The notes under the pieces: model-generated | Told to the model about the DNA's origin: nothing | Seen by the model: the letters and a program-made list of their open reading frames with translations, nothing else | The model's database searches: none | DNA from: Elusimicrobiota bacterium | GTDB taxonomy: Bacteria; Elusimicrobiota; Elusimicrobia; UBA1565; UBA9628 | Length of the DNA stretch: 15,959 nucleotides | Direction: 5' to 3' | NCBI GenBank assembly: GCA_028869495.1 | Contig: JAGWRY010000345.1 | Coordinates: 1 to 15,959 of the forward strand | In this document: positions 12,784 through 15,959 of the stretch, piece by piece | How the letters are laid out: each line of letters begins with the position of its first letter | Numbering within the stretch: the first letter of the stretch is position 1 | Translations under genes and position numbers: made by a program

Positions 12784-14103
12784 ATGACCGCCGCTCCCGC
12801 TCCGCCGATCTCGGCCGCTGGGCTCGCCAAGTCGCCCCCCATCGACCTCCCGATGCGTCACTTCGTCTCGGCGGCGGTCGCCTTCTGGATCTTCGCGGCG
12901 GCACTGGCCGGGGGGACGGGGCGGTTCTTCGGCTTCGACTTCCAGGCGAAATGGGTCCTGGGGCTGGTCCACATCATGACCCTCGGCTGGATCACGATGA
13001 CGATGTTCGGCGCGATCATCCAGCTGTCCGCCGTCCTCTGGGAGACGCCGGTCGCCTGGCCCGGCGCCGTGCGCGGCGCGTGGTGGGCGTTCACGCTCGG
13101 GCTGATCGGTTTCGTCGCCGAACTCTGGTCGGGCGGGAGCCGCTACTGGATCCCGGCAGCGCTCCTCTTCGGCGCGGTCGTCGTCTACCTCGCGTGCTTC
13201 GTGCGCACGATGGCCGCCGCGCCGCGCCTCGATTGGACGGCGCGGCATCTCGCGGTGTCCGTCTCCTGCCTGGCCGCCGTCGTGACGCTCGGGTTCTTGA
13301 TGGCATGGGATCGCGATCGAGGAGTCCTGTTCCGCGATACGACCGGCGCGCTGATCGCGCACGTGCACCTCGCCCTCGTCGGCTGGGTGACGCTGACCGT
13401 CGTCGGGGTTTCTTACCGTCTCGTCTCGATGTTCGCGCTCTCGCACATCGAGTCGAAGACGCCCGGACGCCTGGCCCTGGCGCTTGCCTGCGCGGGCTTG
13501 GGCGGCCTGGCGCTGGACGGCTTGTTCTTCGGACGTCGGCTCATGCCGCTCTGGGCCGGTCTGCTGGCCGGCGCGTATCTCTCCTATGCCTGGCAGATGC
13601 GCGCGATCTTTTCGGCGCGTCATCGCCGCATCGATCCGGCGCTCGCGTACACGCTCCTCGCGCTGGTCGGCGGGGCCCTTTGGACCGTCCTCGGGGTCTT
13701 GCTGGCCTGCGGGATGCTCCCCGAAGAGTCCCACGTCTTCGCGGCCTACATATATGCCTGCCTCATCGGCTGGGCCACGCCTTTCATCCTGGGCCAAATC
13801 CACAAGATCGTGCCCTTCCTGGTCTGGCTGCACATCTTCGGCCGTCGGCCTTGGAGCGCCGAAAAACCGCCGCCGAAGATGACGGATCTGGCGAGCGAAA
13901 GGCTCGCTTGGGCGGAATTCTTCGCCGTCGCGCCCGCCGTTCTTCTGGGCGTCGCGGGCTTCCTGGCCGAGTCTCGGCTCGTGCTGGAAGCGGGCTCGTT
14001 GTTTCTGCTGGCCGGCGCGACGCTCTACGTCTCGAATACGGCCTTCACTCTGTCGTTTCTCGTTCGGGAGGGCGGATGGACAGGGACAAGCTCGCGGTCC
14101 TGA
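12784..14103 (+). CDS. 12-TM membrane protein with conserved His (NnrS / oxidase subunit I-like)
   Basis: A 439-residue integral membrane protein with about twelve hydrophobic helices (near 27-47, 56-82, 99-118, 122-141, 156-174, 189-216, 230-250, 256-275, 287-309, 318-352, 378-395, 400-427). Histidines sit in membrane segments: H63 (LVHIMTLGWITMTMFG), H193 and H195 (AHVHLALVGWVTLTVVG), H340 and H350 (GQIHKIVPFLVWLHIFG). The repeated H-x(5)-GW-x(3)T pattern suggests internal duplication and heme or metal binding. It lacks the WHAHEM-type motif of classical NnrS and the HH copper-B pair of heme-copper oxidases, so neither assignment is firm. Expression from a Crp/Fnr box beside DUF2249 and Fe-S genes suggests a role in NO tolerance or anaerobic respiration. 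Confidence 0.75.
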   Translation: MTAAPAPPISAAGLAKSPPIDLPMRHFVSAAVAFWIFAAALAGGTGRFFGFDFQAKWVLGLVHIMTLGWITMTMFGAIIQLSAVLWETPVAWPGAVRGAWWAFTLGLIGFVAELWSGGSRYWIPAALLFGAVVVYLACFVRTMAAAPRLDWTARHLAVSVSCLAAVVTLGFLMAWDRDRGVLFRDTTGALIAHVHLALVGWVTLTVVGVSYRLVSMFALSHIESKTPGRLALALACAGLGGLALDGLFFGRRLMPLWAGLLAGAYLSYAWQMRAIFSARHRRIDPALAYTLLALVGGALWTVLGVLLACGMLPEESHVFAAYIYACLIGWATPFILGQIHKIVPFLVWLHIFGRRPWSAEKPPPKMTDLASERLAWAEFFAVAPAVLLGVAGFLAESRLVLEAGSLFLLAGATLYVSNTAFTLSFLVREGGWTGTSSRS

Positions 14104-14378
14104 CGGCTCTGCGCGCGGTCGTCGATCCCGAGGTCGGGCTCGACATCGTGAACATGGGCCTGCTCTACGGTCTGGAACTCACGCCGGCGCGGATCACCGC
14201 GCGCCTGACCTTGACGTCTCGGGGGTGTCCGCTGGGCGAGACGATCCTCGGGATGGCCCAAGACGCGCTGGAGGGCGTCGCCGGCGAGCGCGAAGTCCGC
14301 CTGGTCCTGAGCTGGGATCCGCCGTGGTCCCCGCGGATGCTGTCCGAGGCGGGCCGGCGGTACTTGGACGGGTATTAG
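14076..14378 (+). CDS. MIP18/PaaD-type Fe-S cluster assembly factor (DUF59)
   Basis: A 100-residue protein whose ATG, preceded by GGGAGGGCGG, lies 28 bp inside the preceding membrane-protein gene, so the two are translationally linked. Residues 10-35 (ALRAVVDPEVGLDIVNMGLLYGLEL) and 43-56 (RLTLTSRGCPLGET) are the DUF59/MIP18 signature, with the conserved C51 in the SRGCP motif; DPPWSPRMLSEAGRRYLDGY is the usual ending of this subgroup. Such proteins help load Fe-S clusters or other metal centres (SufT, PaaD, Cia2). In this setting it could serve the five radical SAM enzymes or a respiratory complex. The stop overlaps the convergent ClC stop at 14375-14378. Confidence 0.9.
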   Translation: MDRDKLAVLTALRAVVDPEVGLDIVNMGLLYGLELTPARITARLTLTSRGCPLGETILGMAQDALEGVAGEREVRLVLSWDPPWSPRMLSEAGRRYLDGY

Positions 14379-15712
14379 CCGGGCCGCGGCGGTTCGTCGG
14401 CCGCATAACCTGCCGGGACCGGCCGGCCGTGCCGGAAGAACTTCTGTGTCATGATGTTCTCGTTTGAGAGCAGCCGGCAGACCAAGTAGGAGGCCGAGCA
14501 GGCGGTCAGGAGAGGCATGAAGGCGCGGACGCGTCCTGTCGTCTCCACTGCGAGCATCATCGCCGAAAGGAAAGCTCCGGAGATGCCCCCGAAAAAGGCG
14601 GCCAGCCCCACGAGCGCCGCCGCGCGCGGCTCAAGGGCGGCGGTGTGGAACGCCGCGGCGAAAACCCGAGCGAAGCCCGCGCCGGCGCCGGCGCCGACGA
14701 GCAGAAGCGGCGCCAGAGTCCCGGAGGACGTCGCGCTGGCGACGCCGAGAATCCAGGCCGACAGCTTCAACGCGCCGATCCTGACGGCCTGCGCGGGGCT
14801 CAAGCCCCCGCCCAGGATCCGTTCGATGACGCCGTACCCCGGCCCGAATACGCGCGGGTCGAGCCAGCCGAGCAGGCCGACGCCCAGCGCGCCGGCGGCG
14901 GGGGTCCACACCCAGCGGATAGGCAGCCGCTCGAATCCCCTCTCGATCAACGCCACGGCGCGGACGACGGCGACGGCCAGCAGGCCCATGAAAAGGCCCA
15001 ACGCGGCGTAGGATGCGAAGACGGAGCCCGACGGGGTCGCGAGCGCGGGGATCGCGAACAGCGGCCCCGGGCCGATGATCCTCTCCCGCAGGGCGGCGGC
15101 GGCGGCGCTCGCCAGAGAGACCGGGATCAACGAGCGCGGGTGGAACTCGAAGAGCAGGAGTTCGACGGCGAGCAGGACCGCGGCGATCGGCGCGCCGAAC
15201 GCGGCCGACAGGCCCGCTGCGGCGCCGGCGGCCAGCAGGATCTTCCGTTCGATCGGTGAGGCCGCCAGGCGCTGGCCGACCAGCGAGCCCAGCGCGCCGC
15301 CGGTCGCGATCACGACTCCTTCCGCGCCGAACGGCCCGCCGGTCCCGATCACGACGGCCGTCGAGAGGGGCTTGAGCGCCAGAATCCTTGGCGGGACCCG
15401 GCTTTCGTTGAAGAGGACCTGCTCCATCGCCTCCGGAATCCCGTGGCCCTGGATCGCGCGGCTGCCGTAGCGCGCCATCAAGCCGACGATCACCCCGCCG
15501 ACGACCGGAACCAGGATCACCCACGCGCCGAGGTGATGATGAGCGGCCGTGACCGGGGCGCTCGACAGACGTCCGTAGAAGGAAATATTCGTGATGACCG
15601 CGATCAGCCAGAGGATGGCCTTGGCTCCGAAGGCCATCAGGCCGCCGAGGAGCGTCGCGAGGGCGGACACGGCGAGCAGGCGGCGCGGGGGCAGGCGCGG
15701 GGCGCTGGCCAT
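14375..15712 (-). CDS. ClC-family chloride channel/transporter
   Basis: A 445-residue membrane protein with the ClC signature elements in order: GHGIPEAM (89-96, the GSGIP anion motif in its common GHGxPE bacterial variant), GTGGPFGAEG (123-132, corresponding to GREGP with gating glutamate E131), the Gly/Ala-rich AGAAAGLSAAFGAPIAAVLLAVE helix start, and SSGTLAPLLLVGAGAG in the second half. Length matches the membrane domain alone; there are no C-terminal CBS domains. It moves chloride or another anion, by channel or by H+ antiport; the sequence does not settle which. It is transcribed away from the rest of the cluster and probably not part of its regulon, as no TGCGC box precedes it. The -10 hexamer is 6 nt before the ATG. 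Confidence 0.92.
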   Translation of the reverse strand: MASAPRLPPRRLLAVSALATLLGGLMAFGAKAILWLIAVITNISFYGRLSSAPVTAAHHHLGAWVILVPVVGGVIVGLMARYGSRAIQGHGIPEAMEQVLFNESRVPPRILALKPLSTAVVIGTGGPFGAEGVVIATGGALGSLVGQRLAASPIERKILLAAGAAAGLSAAFGAPIAAVLLAVELLLFEFHPRSLIPVSLASAAAAALRERIIGPGPLFAIPALATPSGSVFASYAALGLFMGLLAVAVVRAVALIERGFERLPIRWVWTPAAGALGVGLLGWLDPRVFGPGYGVIERILGGGLSPAQAVRIGALKLSAWILGVASATSSGTLAPLLLVGAGAGAGFARVFAAAFHTAALEPRAAALVGLAAFFGGISGAFLSAMMLAVETTGRVRAFMPLLTACSASYLVCRLLSNENIMTQKFFRHGRPVPAGYAADEPPRPG

Positions 15713-15718
15713 GCGAAG

Positions 15719-15724
15719 ATTGTA
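15719..15724 (-). promoter_or_regulatory. -10 hexamer of the ClC gene (leaderless)
   Basis: On the minus strand TACAAT is followed by six bases and then the ATG at 15712, repeating the leaderless layout. No Crp/Fnr box is present at -41.5 and no clear -35 hexamer is seen. Confidence 0.5.
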
Positions 15725-15902
15725 GCGAACATTCGCCCTCCGAGGAGGTCGCCATGTGGTGCGGCCGCGTCATCTCCTTGCGCCGATCGAGCATGCCTGC
15801 TAGACTATCGGCGTCATACCCGGCTCTTTGCGAACGAGTCGTTCCCACCATCTCACGAGTTCGCTTTCCTGGCGGATTTTTGAGCGGCGGGGCGAGCAAG
15901 GC

Positions 15903-15935
15903 AAAATAAAAAAGCGCTGATGTTATCAGCGCTTT
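15903..15935 (-). terminator. Intrinsic terminator for a minus-strand gene beyond the window
   Basis: AAAGCGCTGAT (15911-15921) and ATCAGCGCTTT (15925-15935) form a perfect 11-bp stem with a 3-nt loop. On the minus strand it is followed by a T-rich tract (complement of 15903-15913). On the plus strand the following tract is only TTT, so it works mainly for a minus-strand transcript entering from the right. Nothing coding is recognisable between the ClC start (15712) and this terminator. Confidence 0.85.
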
Positions 15936-15959
15936 CATCGTGCGGGACTTCGGATTCGG

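Noticed and set aside
15781..15813. CGCCGAT … ATCGGCG inverted repeat with a TAGACT hexamer between the ClC gene and the window end.
   Set aside because: Arms are 7 bp with a 19-nt gap, no start codon follows the hexamer at the leaderless distance, and no gene can be supported there.

Overview
High-GC, gene-dense bacterial DNA. An exported β-barrel-like protein next to a signal-peptide-bearing copper nitrite reductase suggests a Gram-negative (diderm) organism living under oxygen-limited, nitrogen-oxide-using conditions. Sequence alone does not place it taxonomically; an uncultured lineage such as Elusimicrobiota would fit but is a guess.

Layout. (1) 1-1654: the C-terminal end of a conjugative coupling ATPase (TraG/TraD/VirD4 type), then a complete tyrosine recombinase behind a GC-rich structured leader; this looks like the edge of an integrative element. 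(2) 1797-4072: a denitrification module: an Rrf2 regulator with three clustered Cys (NsrR-like), a copper nitrite reductase NirK with all type 1 and type 2 copper ligands, and a small exported β-barrel-like protein. (3) 4153-4770: a family-4-like uracil-DNA glycosylase, convergent with (4) 9485-4767 (minus): a tightly coupled operon of four radical SAM genes (COG2108-like, HxsB-like SPASM, MoaA-like, and a SPASM enzyme with an extra N-terminal Cys module), joined by three 4-nt GTGA/ATGA overlaps. (5) 9598-14378 (plus): a tandem DUF2249 protein with a Cys/His tail, a Crp/Fnr regulator, a single DUF2249 protein, a B12-binding-type radical SAM enzyme, a 12-TM His-containing membrane protein (NnrS or oxidase-subunit-I-like), and a MIP18/PaaD-type Fe-S assembly factor. 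(6) 15712-14375 (minus): a ClC chloride channel/transporter; a minus-strand terminator at 15903-15935 closes a gene lying beyond the window.

Main observation. Three intergenic or gene-end sites carry the same palindrome, TGCGC-NN-GCGCA (9521-9532, 10836-10847, 12737-12748). At four promoters the centre lies exactly 41.5 bp upstream of the inferred +1, with a TAnnCT/TATCCT -10 hexamer at -12 to -7. That is class II Crp/Fnr activator geometry, and a Crp/Fnr gene (10171-10818) sits among the targets. One box serves both divergent promoters at 9486-9597. In three of the four the inferred +1 is the A of the start codon, so the mRNAs would be leaderless; the regulator gene and the ClC gene also have a -10 hexamer exactly 6 nt before the start codon.

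Inference: one Crp/Fnr-controlled regulon, probably responding to low oxygen or nitric oxide, unites DUF2249 proteins, a 12-TM membrane protein, an Fe-S assembly factor, a B12-type radical SAM enzyme and the four-gene radical SAM operon, next to nirK with its own Rrf2 regulator. The radical SAM operon has no recognisable HxsA, HxsC, HxsD or precursor peptide in the window, so its product is unknown; this is the best candidate here for an undescribed system.
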